From: Ectocarpus siliculosus
Lineage: Eukaryota > Sar > Phaeophyceae > Ectocarpales > Ectocarpaceae
Direction of reading: 5' to 3'
Assembly: GCA_000310025.1 (NCBI GenBank)
Contig: FN649746.1
Location: 1,779,791-1,816,033 of the forward strand
DNA length: 36,243 nt
Part shown: one piece after another, positions 1-11,100 of the stretch
Position numbering within the stretch: the first letter of the stretch is position 1
Layout: each line of letters begins with the position of its first letter
Position numbers and translations under genes: made by a program
The notes under the pieces: model-generated
The model's database searches: none
Seen by the model: only the letters and a program-made list of their open reading frames with translations
What the model was told of the DNA's origin: nothing

Positions 1-20
1 GGGGGGGGGGGGGGGGGGGG
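1..20. repeat. G homopolymer at the window edge
   Basis: The first twenty bases are all G. A similar but shorter G-run (about 627-637) precedes the second copy of the large repeat at the same relative place, so the run is probably the start of a repeat unit and not a random edge. Its true length cannot be trusted, because long G-runs are often mis-sequenced. Confidence 0.8.
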
Positions 21-626
21 GTACTCATAGTCGTGCATGCCGTAGTCGTTTGACCATTGACCTCGCATCCCTGCAAAGCCGGGACGGAGCACGCCGGGTT
101 CTCACCGGACCAGGCTCTCACATCACCAAGCGCGAAGCGCCGTGAGGTATTTGGCGAGTCGCATGAAGGGTGAGCTGCATCCTGCTAAGGGTGTTCGGCA
201 TCTTGTGCTTTCTTCCTTGCGTACGGATGACAGCTACGTATGACTTAATTTATTTTCTAATGCTTTCACTTCCAGAGACAGTTGTTAGCACTGTGTAACT
301 GCCTCGAGGATGCTTAGCCATTTTAACACAACGTGGTACGATCATCCCCCGTTGCGCGGAGTGAGGTTTCTCGACCCCGCACAACATGATCTACTCGACC
401 ACCATTATGGTTACCGCCAAAAAAAAAACCGAGGTAAAAAAAAAAAAGCGGTAACCTGGTTGCCGAGTTCACGAAGTGAATTGGCTTGTTTTTCGACGTC
501 GTTGCCAAGCGACGAAAACCCAATCCCGATGGCAAACACCGGGGGGGGCGGCTTGTTTTACAACGTCGTTGCCAAGCGACGAAAACCCAACCCCGATGGC
601 AAACACCGAGGGAGGGAGGTATATAC
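21..626. repeat. Large direct repeat, copy 1 (period 618 bp)
   Basis: The stretch beginning GTACTCATAGTCGTGCATGC recurs 618 bases downstream with only scattered substitutions and small indels. The unit holds, in order, a G-run, about 400 bp of unique-looking sequence, an A-rich stretch (two A-runs near 420-450) and two copies of a 66-67 bp minisatellite. I see no coding exon in it; the short open frames are low complexity and shift frame between the two copies. It looks like a satellite or tandemly amplified non-coding unit that probably continues upstream of the window. Confidence 0.85.
498..620. repeat. Nested 67-bp minisatellite in copy 1
   Basis: Two units share the core GTTGCCAAGCGACGAAAACC followed by a CCCGATGGCAAACACC block and a G-run. 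The period is 67 bp. On the minus strand this gives a repeated short peptide, but the 67-bp period breaks the frame, so I do not treat it as coding. Confidence 0.8.
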
Positions 627-638
627 GGGGGGGGGGGC

Positions 639-1232
639 GTACTCATCGACGTGCATGCCGTAGTCGTTTGACCATTGACCTCGCATCCCTACAAAGCCGG
701 GACGGAGCACGCCGGGTTCTCACCGGACCAGGCTCTCACATCACCAAGCGCGAAGCGCCGTGAGGTATTCGGCGAGTCGCATGAAGGGTGCGCTGCATCC
801 TGCTAAGGGTGTTCGGCATCTTGTGGTTACTTCCTTGCGTACGGATGACAGCTACGTATGACTTAATTTATTTTCTGGTGCTTTCACTTCCAGAGACAGT
901 TGTAAGCACTGTGTAACTGCCTCAAGGGTGCTTGACCATTTTAACACAACGTGGTACGATCGTCCCCCTTGCACGGAGTGAAGGTTCTCCACTCCGCACA
1001 ACACGACCTACTCGACTACCAATATGGTGACGACAAAAAGAAAAGCAGAGGAAAAAAAAACAGTATCCTGGTTGCCGAGTTCACGAAGTGAATTGGCTTG
1101 GTTTACAACGTCGTTGCCAAGCGACGAAAACCCAACCCCGATGGCAAACACCGAGGGGGGGGCTTGTTTTGCAACGTCGTCGCCAAGCGACGAAAACCCA
1201 ACCCCGATGGCAAACACCGGGGGGGGGAGGCT
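639..1232. repeat. Large direct repeat, copy 2 (period 618 bp)
   Basis: Second copy of the unit at 21-626. It keeps the same order of landmarks: G-run, the AAGCGCGAAGCGCCGTGAGG block, an A-rich stretch, two 66-bp minisatellite units and a terminal G-run at about 1210-1228. Similarity stops just after that G-run, where unique sequence begins, so this is the right edge of the array. Confidence 0.85.
1110..1228. repeat. Nested 66-bp minisatellite in copy 2
   Basis: Two units of the same minisatellite as at 498-620, here with a 66-bp period. This keeps one minus-strand frame open across both units (peptide core FAIGVGFSSLG). The frame conservation most likely follows from the unit length alone. 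Confidence 0.8.
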
Positions 1233-2755
1233 GAAAGTCTCTTCACACCGGCGTACACAAGTTGCGATTTGATGCTGACGCTGATCGCCACGCTTCCCGC
1301 CGACACAATGTATCCGACGAGCTATAATAGTGGTTCGACTTGCGATAGAGTCAATGAAACAGCAACGGAAGAGCTGCGACAGTAGATAACCACAGAATCC
1401 ACCCGGGGAATACGGAGCGGCGAACGGAGAAAAGGGGAGTTATGTAGGTAACTGGATTGTGGTATCGCCGGCATGTGGTTTTAGTCTCGCTGGTTTGGCA
1501 TTCTTCGCTTTGGCCTTGTGCGTTCTCGACATCCATCCACCAATTACATGCGACCTATGGAGGCCTTGTGTGTTTGGTGTCTGATTTGGAGGTGGATCGA
1601 TCATTCATATATTTGATCCCGACGTCATGAGACAGGACATGTCATGATTTTGTTTTTGATGCGTCGGGGCTGTTCGCTCTAATTGAGGCGGCTTATGAAT
1701 TTCAGGAGAATATTCTTGAGGGCTTGGGTGGGGATTGTTCTGGCCAAGGTTTGCACGTTTAAGAACAGGTCATTCGCGGCGTTTTCGGTTGAAGAAACGA
1801 CAGCAGTGACACATTTGCTACATAGAAAAATAATTTTCTATTTTGCTCTACGTTATTTTTGTTAGTTGGAAAACATTTTTCACAAAAATACGCTTCGACG
1901 CCGTCTGTGCCCGTCATGTGCGTTATGCATGTTTCGCTCTCGGAACACTAACTCGTGTCCTCTACGATGAATGAGTTCCCACCCCGTACGCGTTTGTTGG
2001 AGATTGTGTGCAGCGCCCCGGTACGCGCACCGGGAGCTTTTCACACGTTGGCAACCGCCGGGATCCATGCTATGGATATGCAGCTTGAGGCAAAACAACA
2101 TGATGATACTGCGAACACGTCCCTCGTTTCTTGTTTTTTTTTTCAGTCAGTGTTTGCGTGGTGCTTCTCACAGAGGAGCAGCTGGAACTTCTCTGTAGCA
2201 TCCAGCAATCGATGTCATCCTACAATAGATCATCTACTAAACTGTGAGTAAATGCATTCAAAGGCTACATTCCGAAGCGGTGTTTCTATACAGGGTGACG
2301 ACGACGTGATGCAGTCCCGGTCGTCGATTGCCTCCATCAAAACGCGACCTATGTTTCATTTTTCGGCCTCCCGCTGACTCTGTGTCGCTCACCCTGTGGA
2401 ACTACAGTACTCCATCCAAGACGTTGTTGTGCTGCTATTTTCCGGTCGTGGTCTCATTTATGGGTTCCCTGTTTTGCGGAATGTTCTGCTAGCGGTTCGA
2501 ATGAATATCTCGTGGCACGGCAGCACCGTGTTACGACCGCTACATACCGACATGCCTCCAATGAATTGCGGTTTCGATTCAAATTATGCGGAGACCCGGC
2601 GTTAGTGGCACGGCGGTGCCAAGGGTGCCGGGGGAGCTCACGGTTGCAGTGAAAAGGCTCAGCAAATGACGGCGACGGGGACCGCGTGGTGTTGACGCAC
2701 CTTTGTTGGTGTTATTAAGCAACCCGCCACCCCTTCAGCCGTCGCAGCGAGCGGC
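1233..2755. other. Region without a recognisable gene
   Basis: This 1.5-kb stretch right of the repeat array holds only short open frames of mixed composition. I find no exon with good splice borders, no RNA gene and no strong repeat. It could contain the distal promoter of the sulfurtransferase gene or part of an unrecognised gene. Confidence 0.5.
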
Positions 2756-3190
2756 TTGTGGTCGCGGGCGCAGCTACAAGAGCAGGAAGAGATCGCCCAC
2801 ATTTATTTGACGCGTGAACAAATCGTGCTCGTCGAGATGTTGTCCAATGTACTTGGCGGGCGGCAACCCGTCCGCTGTAGTCTAGATGGCGGGGGTGATG
2901 GCGCCGCAGCCATTCTCGGAGCGAGGCATGGTACTACAGAATATCTTCCCAAGGCGAACATGCCGTTCCTGGCAGTGCACGCCACTCAACCAGCCTGGCG
3001 TATCGACTACATATGCCTTTGTACCTCCACACAGTGGAGACCATATTGGGAGGGGGGTAGATTCCTTTTCATTCCCCGTGCGGAGAAATCCCACCGTGCG
3101 TTGATGCAAACCCAAAGTTTTTTTTTTCCGGTGTTGATCTACAGCGCAAGGTTAGGTTCTCCTCAACCCGACATGCGATGCGCTGCATAA
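2756..3190 (+). other. Open frame of uncertain status upstream of the sulfurtransferase
   Basis: A 144-codon open frame opens at a GTG and ends at TAA, 57 bp before the sulfurtransferase ATG. Its first 40 codons look protein-like (an EQEEIAHIYL stretch, then hydrophobic and acidic residues). The second half is compositionally ordinary and ends next to a T-run (3117-3126). I recognise no family. It may be an exon of an unseen gene, a transcribed leader or chance. Confidence 0.15.
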
Positions 3191-3246
3191 CCTCGCTGTT
3201 GGGTACTCTGCTGCTTCACTTGGTGCAGCATCACACCTTCTTCACC

Positions 3247-3343
3247 ATGACCACCGCCTTTCTCTTCCGACGCCCCCTCTTGCTTTCGAAGTCGGCGGGC
3301 ATCATCATCGTCGCAAGGGGCACGGCGGTGGGTGTTACAAGCC

Positions 3344-3388
<45 letters not shown>

Positions 3389-6300
3389 TGGCGACTACTG
3401 CTGCAGTGACGACGATGTTTTCCAGCCCTCTGGTCACAACACAGGAGGTGTGCATATGTGCCCTGTGGGTGGGGCGGGACTGTTGGTTTTTAGACTCAGC
3501 GTGCGACATGCCGGGTCCCTTGACTGGAAACGATAATTACACGAACATTGCATGCCTGGTACTACAGTAGTGTTTGCCTTGGGAAGCCTTCGTCTGATTT
3601 GATTGCGGATGTCATATGCTGTCGGCTGGTCGGGCGTCGCATAAGCAAGAGTAGCTTGAATAGGATTGTCGCGCCTACAAAGCCTCTTGGCAAATGGCGG
3701 ACTGTGTTGGGGATATTTATATAGTCTACGTCTAATTCTCCCGCATTCCTTCGGGGGATTGTCAAGGATACCAACCAAGGACGGACAAAAGTATAGAATC
3801 GGATGCACCCAGGGGACACACATACACCCAGCAACCCCGAGATGCACCCGTTTGGCGCGCGCATCCCAGGTGACAAGTCAGTCCCGATGCAGACCTGGAC
3901 GAACAACTGTTACCACCCAACAGCGACCTACGTAGGCTCAATCTCCAAAATCCTATTCGTAACACCCTTATATCGAAGTGTACTTATTTTCCTTTCAACG
4001 CCAACCTCGCTTCTTGCCGGCGACACAACCTACATAGTATAGCACCTACCTTAGAAGTTATCCATCCACGCTAAACTGTCAGATGCAGGTTGGGCGTTGT
4101 AGAGTGATCCCAACCTCCTTCTGACGGCGCTGGCTCTATTTTCATTCCAATATACGAAACGCCGTGTCGAACTGCGCCTTGGTACTGGTATCACTAGAGT
4201 ACACTATGGCGAGGCGTCGTGTGTACTGGCACGCTCAGGTTTGCTGCTGGAACTGAAATATCGAGGGTCGTATGGATACTGCAGTAAGTACCGACCTACA
4301 TCTCTGCAAATATCCGCAAATTAGACCGACGCCCCATGTCTTGTACTGCTTGCGCTCGCCGCCGCGGACCGCTACCCTGAACGACGAGTGCATCAGCTGC
4401 TGCTGTAAACCGACGGGTCAGTGGTGGCGAGCACAAGCAGTACAAGACACGGGGTTTAAGTCGAGAGTTTGCGGAGATTTGCGGAGATTGTAGGCCGCTA
4501 CTACGACCCTCGATATTTCAGCTCAGCAGCAAACCTGAGCGCGCCAGCACACACGACGCCTCGTCATGATGTTTGGGCCGGTGTGATTTGTATCTTGATT
4601 TCGAAGGAGGAGTGTGGAGCTAGACTCATGATATTCATGCTTTGAGCAGCCTCTACTGCCGCCCTAAATCAGTTATTTCTGTTTTTCCCGATGCCTTCCA
4701 AGTGGTCTTGTGTATCTCATGGTGCTCTTGCGTTTTTTTCGAGATCAGCCAAGATCAGAATAGGTTGGAATCCCTCCCTTAACCGTTTTCGTCGTCCCCC
4801 GGTCGGCGCCAAATTGGCGGCACTTCTATTCAATGCCTGTGAAGAGGGCAATTTAGTGCCGTTCAGGATCCCTTCTTCGGTGTTTTTCGATCCCGCAATC
4901 AATCGATGAAGCGAAGTTCACCTCTCCGCAGCCTTCTCACAACTCCCTCCCTCTGTTTCGCTGCTGAGAGATTGAGATTGTTGCGAAATGCAGCAGTATG
5001 TTGGTGTGTCGTCTTTGGTACCTATTGAAACCAAGAGGGCTGCTGCCGTCCGACGAGGTCACCAAAGCAAGAATGATCCTCTCCTTGGGCAAACGGACCT
5101 CCGATCTGGACGGACGAACGGAGGTTCTCAGTTGCCACACACCCAACATGCCGATCTGTACCTGAGGCGTCTCGATGGGACCTGTCTGATGGGCTAGATA
5201 TTCCTCCGGCTCCCGGTGGTTCAAAGTGGTAATTGTGATCCATCTCATATGCAACCATTTTGGTTCGGAAGGCAAACATTATATTGGCGCCCCATCTTCG
5301 CCCGAACTTCTCTTTTCACCACGGCGTCGGTTTCTAAACATCACTCAAGATTAAGGAGGCCCTGGCCAAGTCTCCCGATTCGATCCGCTGCGTGGATGCC
5401 TCCTGGCACCTCGGCGGGGACCGAAACGCGAAAGAGGAGTTCAAGGAGGGTCATCTGCCGGGAGCGGTGTTTTTCGACATCGATCAAATTGCCGACGCAG
5501 GGGTGCCCCTGCCTCACATGTAAGTTCTCCTCTGCTTGTCGCTGTTATTGCGCCGCGTTGTTGCACCCCTTCCCCCGTCTTTTTTCTGTTTTGACCTCGC
5601 ACCCTTTTCTTGCTGACAGACGTAACCTTTTCTCGCTGACAGACGAAACCCCGGCCTCCCCGCATACTCCCGGACTCGTCCAGGATTCCTTCCGAAGATG
5701 TATTCTCCGCGAAGGCGTCGGAGTTGGGCTTGTCGAGCAACGACACGATCGTGGTCTACGCCAAGAAGGGCTCCTTCAGTGCCCCTCGCTGTTGGTGGAC
5801 ATTCCGGGCCTTCGGGCACGAGAGGGTGCACGTGCTCAACGGCGGGTTCCCCGCGTGGGAATCAGCTGGCGGGAGGTAACCTCTCTCGCCCAGTAAGCTT
5901 GAACACAGTGACATCCTTCTTCACCTTTGCCTTGCTCCATGCAATATTGGTAGTCGATCTGTGCCGCGATGGATGCCCCAAAACCCACGCCGTAGCCTGG
6001 TGGACACGATCCCAGCGTTGGTAGATGGGAAAGGCCGTAAAGCAAATTCGGTGCCTCAGACGTTGTGTATATCATTTTTTTTTTCACTCCTGTGAACAAT
6101 CCTTTGTGCGCAGCCAAGGGTACCAGCTCTCAAATCAACGGACCCACGATTTCTTTCGGTCTTTGGTGTCCCGTACGTGCTTGTGCATCCACCTACTGCT
6201 GTGCGTGTAGCTGGATGGATATCGCAGGGGCGGCACATTTTTTGTGTTTGCTATTTTGCCCTCATCAACCAACTCAAGTGTATCAAAGGAGTGCTCGAGG

Positions 6301-7782
6301 GAAGTAGTCGGCTGTTGTACATTCATGTTGCCTCGAAGTGTGCGTACATGTGTTTACGTGCCACTGCCGTTTCGTGGCTGTGTTCTCTACTCATGCTCGG
6401 CTTTTGCCCTTTCAACTGCGTTAGCGTGGAGCGAGGCGAGGTGAAACCAGTGAGCACGCGGCCGTCTTCCGGCCTGGTACAAACGTCCGGCAACGCGTGG
6501 ATGTTGAGGTCCAAGGGCTTCCAGGGACGACTGAACGCACCCATGCTAAGAACCTGGCGACAGGTATACCCGGGCGGGTGCTTCGCGGGCGAAACGCGCA
6601 GGACTCTGAACTGCCCCTTCCGCACCTTGCGCTAGGATATTCGCAGATACCTTGGGTAGTTACAGCGGCGGCTTTTATCGATCAGCCAGCACCACATCCA
6701 CAGCCGCCGAACCCCACGATACCGAGACTCCGGGCGTGTTTGATATCGCATCAGGTTCTCAGCCAGAGCGAGAAGGGCAAGGAGGCCGCCGGGCAGGTGG
6801 TAGACGCTCGATCCCTCGCGAGGTTCAAGGCTGAGGCGCCAGAGCCGAGGGCTGGGGTTGCAGGGGGCCACGTCCCTGGGTCGGCGTGTGTGCCGTTCGC
6901 CAAGGTTTTGGTGGATGGAGACGTTAACAGGTGACAAAGAAGTTTGTGGTTAAACGGGACTGTGCAACTTTTGTGTAGTTGCAAATTGGCTGCGTGCCAC
7001 CCCCATCGACGTCAATTTCGTTGCTGATATCGTACTCTCGACATCAGCATGCACCATCGGAAGCACAGAAATACGAATTGATATATACCGCCGCTCGAGG
7101 AAGCCAATAGATGTTTGCCTCGGTCCCCCATCCATTGCAGGATTTTGTGTTGGAAATCGAACACGTGAGATATGTATGGACCCGATGGTAGAGTCATGTT
7201 GACTTCATAAGAGGTTGCTTGGTCCAACGGTCGGGAACGCCAAACGCCCCCCTTTTCTCTTTCCCCACGGCAACAGAGATGCGGGGTTGCCCACTAGTCG
7301 CTGTCTGGCCTAAAATGTCACGCCCTTCACATAGCTGAAAAGGGCACCAGCGAAGAATGCGTTTGCACGTTCGTTCGCCACATGTACGTAACACGCTCAT
7401 CGCTCATGTGTAGTGTTTGTACCTTGCGTCACCACAGCTCTGTCGCGAAATGCCTATGCTCGTCAGCCGCACTTCTCTCATGTTCTCTCTCCCACCTCGC
7501 CCACCCCCACTGATGAATTGAACTTTTTATTTTGAAACGCAACCACTCTACAGCTTTCGATCTCCCAAAGAGATCCGGAAGGCTTTCGAAGACGCGGGCG
7601 TCGACGTCGACTCTCCCCTCCCCATCACCACGACGTGCGGATCTGGTGTTACGGCGGCGGTGCTCACATTAGCGCTCGAGCTGGCGGGCAGAAAAGCGGA
7701 ACTTTCCCCTGTTTACGACGGGTCATGGTCGGAGTGGGGTTCTCGTGCCGATCTCCCAAAGTCCGTCGGCACTGATCCATGA
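3247..7782 (+). CDS. MPST: 3-mercaptopyruvate sulfurtransferase (two rhodanese domains), six exons
   Basis: Predicted to transfer sulfur from 3-mercaptopyruvate (the cysteine transamination product) to thiols or cyanide through a cysteine persulfide. Exons: 3247-3447, 5350-5519, 5684-5875, 6425-6563, 6755-6930, 7554-7782, all phase-compatible, giving 368 residues, normal for the family plus a presequence. Residues 1-47 look like an organelle presequence (Arg-rich, no acids) ending in 13 serines; the mature part begins at PLVTTQE. The N-terminal non-catalytic rhodanese domain shows SIRCVDASWHL, GHLPGAVFFDID, SAPRCWWTFRAFGH and VLNGGFPAW. The C-terminal domain shows QVVDARS, the PEPRAG...GGHVPG signature and the active loop CGSGVTA with catalytic Cys321; this CGSGVTA loop is typical of mercaptopyruvate, not thiosulfate, enzymes. 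It ends DGSWSEWGSR...DP-stop. Intron 1 (1.9 kb) contains a fold-back element. Mitochondrial targeting is inferred. Met48, after the serine run, could start a shorter cytosolic form. Confidence 0.93.
3346..3384 (+). repeat. (AGC)13 coding microsatellite, poly-Ser
   Basis: Thirteen consecutive AGC codons in exon 1 of the sulfurtransferase encode Ser34-Ser46, between the basic presequence and Met48. Pure trinucleotide runs like this usually vary in length between individuals. Here length changes would alter only the linker before the enzyme domain. Confidence 0.95.
4206..4567. repeat. 362-bp fold-back (inverted repeat) element in sulfurtransferase intron 1
   Basis: The outer 67 bases (4206-4272) are nearly the exact reverse complement of 4502-4567. 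Pairing continues inward less perfectly, then resumes strongly between about 4334-4363 and 4423-4450 (the GTCTTGTACTGCTTG block). This leaves a loop of about 59 nt (4364-4422). The two arms of about 155 and 145 nt make nearly the whole element self-complementary. I see no open transposase and no clear target-site duplication. It fits a MITE-like or fold-back element, or an inverted duplication able to make a long RNA hairpin from the intron. Confidence 0.88.
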
Positions 7783-8189
7783 TCATGTTGCTTCAGTCAT
7801 GCTGCCGCTGCGACGTCTACGGCTTGGGTGGGCTTAGAACTGCGAATGCTGGTTGTACTCTGTTGTTTGGAGTTAACAAAAAGGGGATGACGCTGCGTAT
7901 CGACAGCAAATGTGTGGACAACGAGCCGTCGGTTCTCGCTTGGTCGGCGTGTCCATTGTTTTTTGCCGTAACGACGCACCCCATGTATATTTTTTTATGT
8001 AGTGCAGCGGGAGTGCTGCGTTGCGTTTGTTATTGTTGTTAGTCTTGAATTTCGATGTATCCCATGGCGCTGTGCGCCTGAAGTTTGTTTGCTCGAATAT
8101 GTATCGACTTTTGACGATCCCGAACAGTGCTCGGTGAAGAACGCGCGTCAATGTCAGTCATCTGCTGCCACGCGAGACGGAAAACATCA
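7783..8189. other. Convergent intergenic region
   Basis: About 400 bp separates the sulfurtransferase stop codon (plus strand) from the stop codon of the coiled-coil gene (minus strand). It should hold both 3' untranslated regions. I see no exon or RNA gene in it, and no clear polyadenylation hexamer on either strand that I would commit to. Confidence 0.5.
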
Positions 8190-11100
8190 TCACGACGAAG
8201 ATTTGTGGGAGGATGTTCTCGACGTGCTCGTCGACGCGCTCGAGCCACCATTCCCAGCCAGCAGAAGCCCTTTCTCGATGCTGGTGCTGTTGCCGTCGAC
8301 CATTTCGCCGTCAGACGGGCCAGGTGCAGAGCACAAGGCAACTAGGTCGTTAACAGCGCCCTCGACGGCCCGCGGCAAAAAGCCTACACGCCGGCTCACG
8401 GCGGTCTGGATGACGCACAGGCGTTCCCCCACCGCTTGTGAAAGCTCGTCTCGAGCGACCTGGTAGATTGAACAACAACGCCAAATCAAAAACCCATTCC
8501 AGATTGATGGGTGTACTTAGCCTCTCACGCGCTTGGCTGAGTACAGTTCTCAACAAGATGGACCACTCTGGCGGGCAGACTGTTGCAAAATTTGATTGTT
8601 TGCGAAGTCGTGACATGCGGTGTGTTTGTTGATACCAACACGTCCGCCGTACCCTACAGTACGTTGTCTCGCAGCGTGCAGTATCGATTCCGGACCAGAA
8701 CGGCATAGTCAAACCAACGAACGAAGTGGTGGGGGTCTCGAGTCTAAGGGTTACACGTACACAGACGGCAGTGATTGAGAAAAGTGAGACACGCGAGCAC
8801 CATGATTCAATGACACCAGAGAATGAAACGAGGACACTGCGATGACTCTACCACAAGCTACACAGTGGGCGTGGGCGAAGCTTTCCACATGTCCGAGTCA
8901 AACGTTCTCTCTGCGCACGTCTTTCGGTAGGCTCTGAACCAGTAGTCTACAGGATTGAAACAAAGTTTTATGTAGTCTAGATACCTGCATGGAGAGGATA
9001 CGCCAGCTGAGGCTGGAATGGACGCGCTCCGCATCTTTGACCATGTCCTGCTGCTGCCTGTTTTTCTCCTTCGCCTTCTTCAGGTCTGCCTTAGCCTCGC
9101 GAACCTAAGAGCGATTGATTCAACACACTCGTGTGCATGAAGGACAAAATCGTTGTCGTGTGCGTTTGACGGATGATATCTGCTTTGATACTGTATGTGA
9201 CCCGTTTCATCGATGAAAACGCAAGGAAGCCAATCTACAGCAGCCCATTAACTCCTTCCCTAGGGAAAAGTAGCATGTATGTCCGGACTTGAACGGTTTC
9301 ATTTCCGTCTGAATGGTTGATGCTTGGTCGGGCTGAATTCAGCCTCCACGGCAACTTGTTCCAACAGCCACACATCTTTCAGCACCAGGGCAGGTTTATT
9401 CGGCCTGAAGGGCGGTAACCAGTGGGACCATCGGATGAAGCTTGCCCACAGCCACCCCCCGAATCCCTGTTGCAAGTGCGTCAGCTAGTGGTGGTTACGT
9501 ATGAACATGTCATCACCTCCGCCCGCAAGCCGGCCTTGACACCTTCTAGCTGGTCTTTCTCCACCTGGAGGGAAACCTGAGAGTAACGACGTGTTCATTG
9601 TTCCGTCAAACGTTGTTGGATACGATGACCACACCATGATGTTGATGCGACGAAGTTTCCCACCAACAGCACGGTCCCCTCTCTCAATGTGACCACAGAC
9701 AACCGCAACTGCGCAGTGCAACGACAACGAGCAGCCATCGAAGAACGTTCATTTGCGGACGCAAGGCGTCATGTGTAGCATCCGGAAGACGATGTACTCG
9801 GTTATGCCACGGAGGCGGCTTGAAAATAGATCGCCGCGAACGCGGTCAAACCGCGGGTTATTGCGTTCCGGCAGAGGAGCTCAAAACTGAGCTCGTGTCA
9901 ACTTGCGGCCTTGACCCTTTCCATCCCATCCCCCGGGGATGTCGTGCCTGCGCCCACCGTCTTCACCGACAACCAAGCCCTCCGGCAAGCGATCAAGAAG
10001 CATATCGCGAGACCGATGCCCTCAAAATCGACGTACCCGCAAACCAACTGAGGTGCTCTCGTTGTCCCCGAAACCCACAAGCTGACACGACCATATATTT
10101 GCTCATGCGTACGGCGTGTACATTCTGGCATTTTTCCTACTCGCACCTTACAGGAAACGTCAACATGTAGACCCCCAAGGTGGCATTGCCGGCAAAACCC
10201 GCCGCCGGGCGGCCCGACTCGCCGCACATGTACCATTCCAGACCGTGGCACGAACCTGAGAATCAAGCAACGCCCTCGTCTCCTCTTGGAGCATCCTTTC
10301 TCTCTCGGCTGCCGATGCTCGGGCAGCCTCCACGGCTAGCAGCTCCTGGCCGAACAACGCTGACGACATCCTTCGAACCGCCCCTGCTGCTGCGCTGCGG
10401 TAAGCATTCATCACGGCGTCCGACTCCCAGCAACTCGGGGAGGGAGGAGGCGGACAACCCACGCCATTCATGCTACCAGATAGCCCAATTTCAGTCTGAT
10501 TTCCCTCGCGTGATGCAGGGGAATATCTGTAATCGGTACGGTGCTTGCCTTGGTTGTTCCGGCGACAAGGTATTTCGGGGCTTCGATGGCGCTCCCGATC
10601 TGCTTGCTCTGGCCTGCCCCAAGCTGGGTTTACGGTGGCGTCAAAATCATTCCTTGTTTGCTGCCGGGCGTTAACGGCAACGGACTTCTCTTGAGCTGGA
10701 GTACGAACGACTGTCCGGTGGACTGCCGTCGAGTTGGAAGAAGAATAGTCTCTGGGATCAACCGCCCCGTCAGACCTGTAGCGATAACACGTCCGGATGG
10801 TGGGTCGGCAAACCAAAGGCAAACCGAACGGATCTTGAGCAACTCGGCCCCGGTTCTTTATAGATATTTCATCCCTTCCTTACCGAAGTATCGAGCCATA
10901 TTTGAAGTCACCCAGCCATTTGTCCCATCTACGTAAGGTAGGTGGAAATATGTTTATCATTGCGGGCCTAATGAACTCCGCCCTGGGCACCGCCCGAGGC
11001 GTGCGAAATGGAAGGTCCAGAAGCCAAGACAGCCGAACCAAGGGCATGTCTTGCATGGGCAGTACCACGGGGAGTGATGGGTGCGCAGGTATATCGAAGA

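Noticed and set aside
2101-3200. CRISPR arrays, bacterial operons or phage genes
   Set aside because: Introns, the organelle leader and the plastid leader show a eukaryotic nuclear genome. The only tandem repeats are satellites and microsatellites without spacers of fixed length.
3178-3246. Upstream in-frame ATG at 3178 as the sulfurtransferase start
   Set aside because: It would add 23 residues (MRCITSLLGTLLLHLVQHH...) before a complete presequence. The ATG at 3247 alone gives a normal organelle leader, though use of 3178 cannot be excluded.
10395-10822. Minus-strand open frame extending exon 10394-10256 upstream by about 140 codons
   Set aside because: The exon has a good CCGCAG acceptor at 10394 that restores a Ser codon with the upstream exon. 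The extension shows no domain and would break the phase chain.
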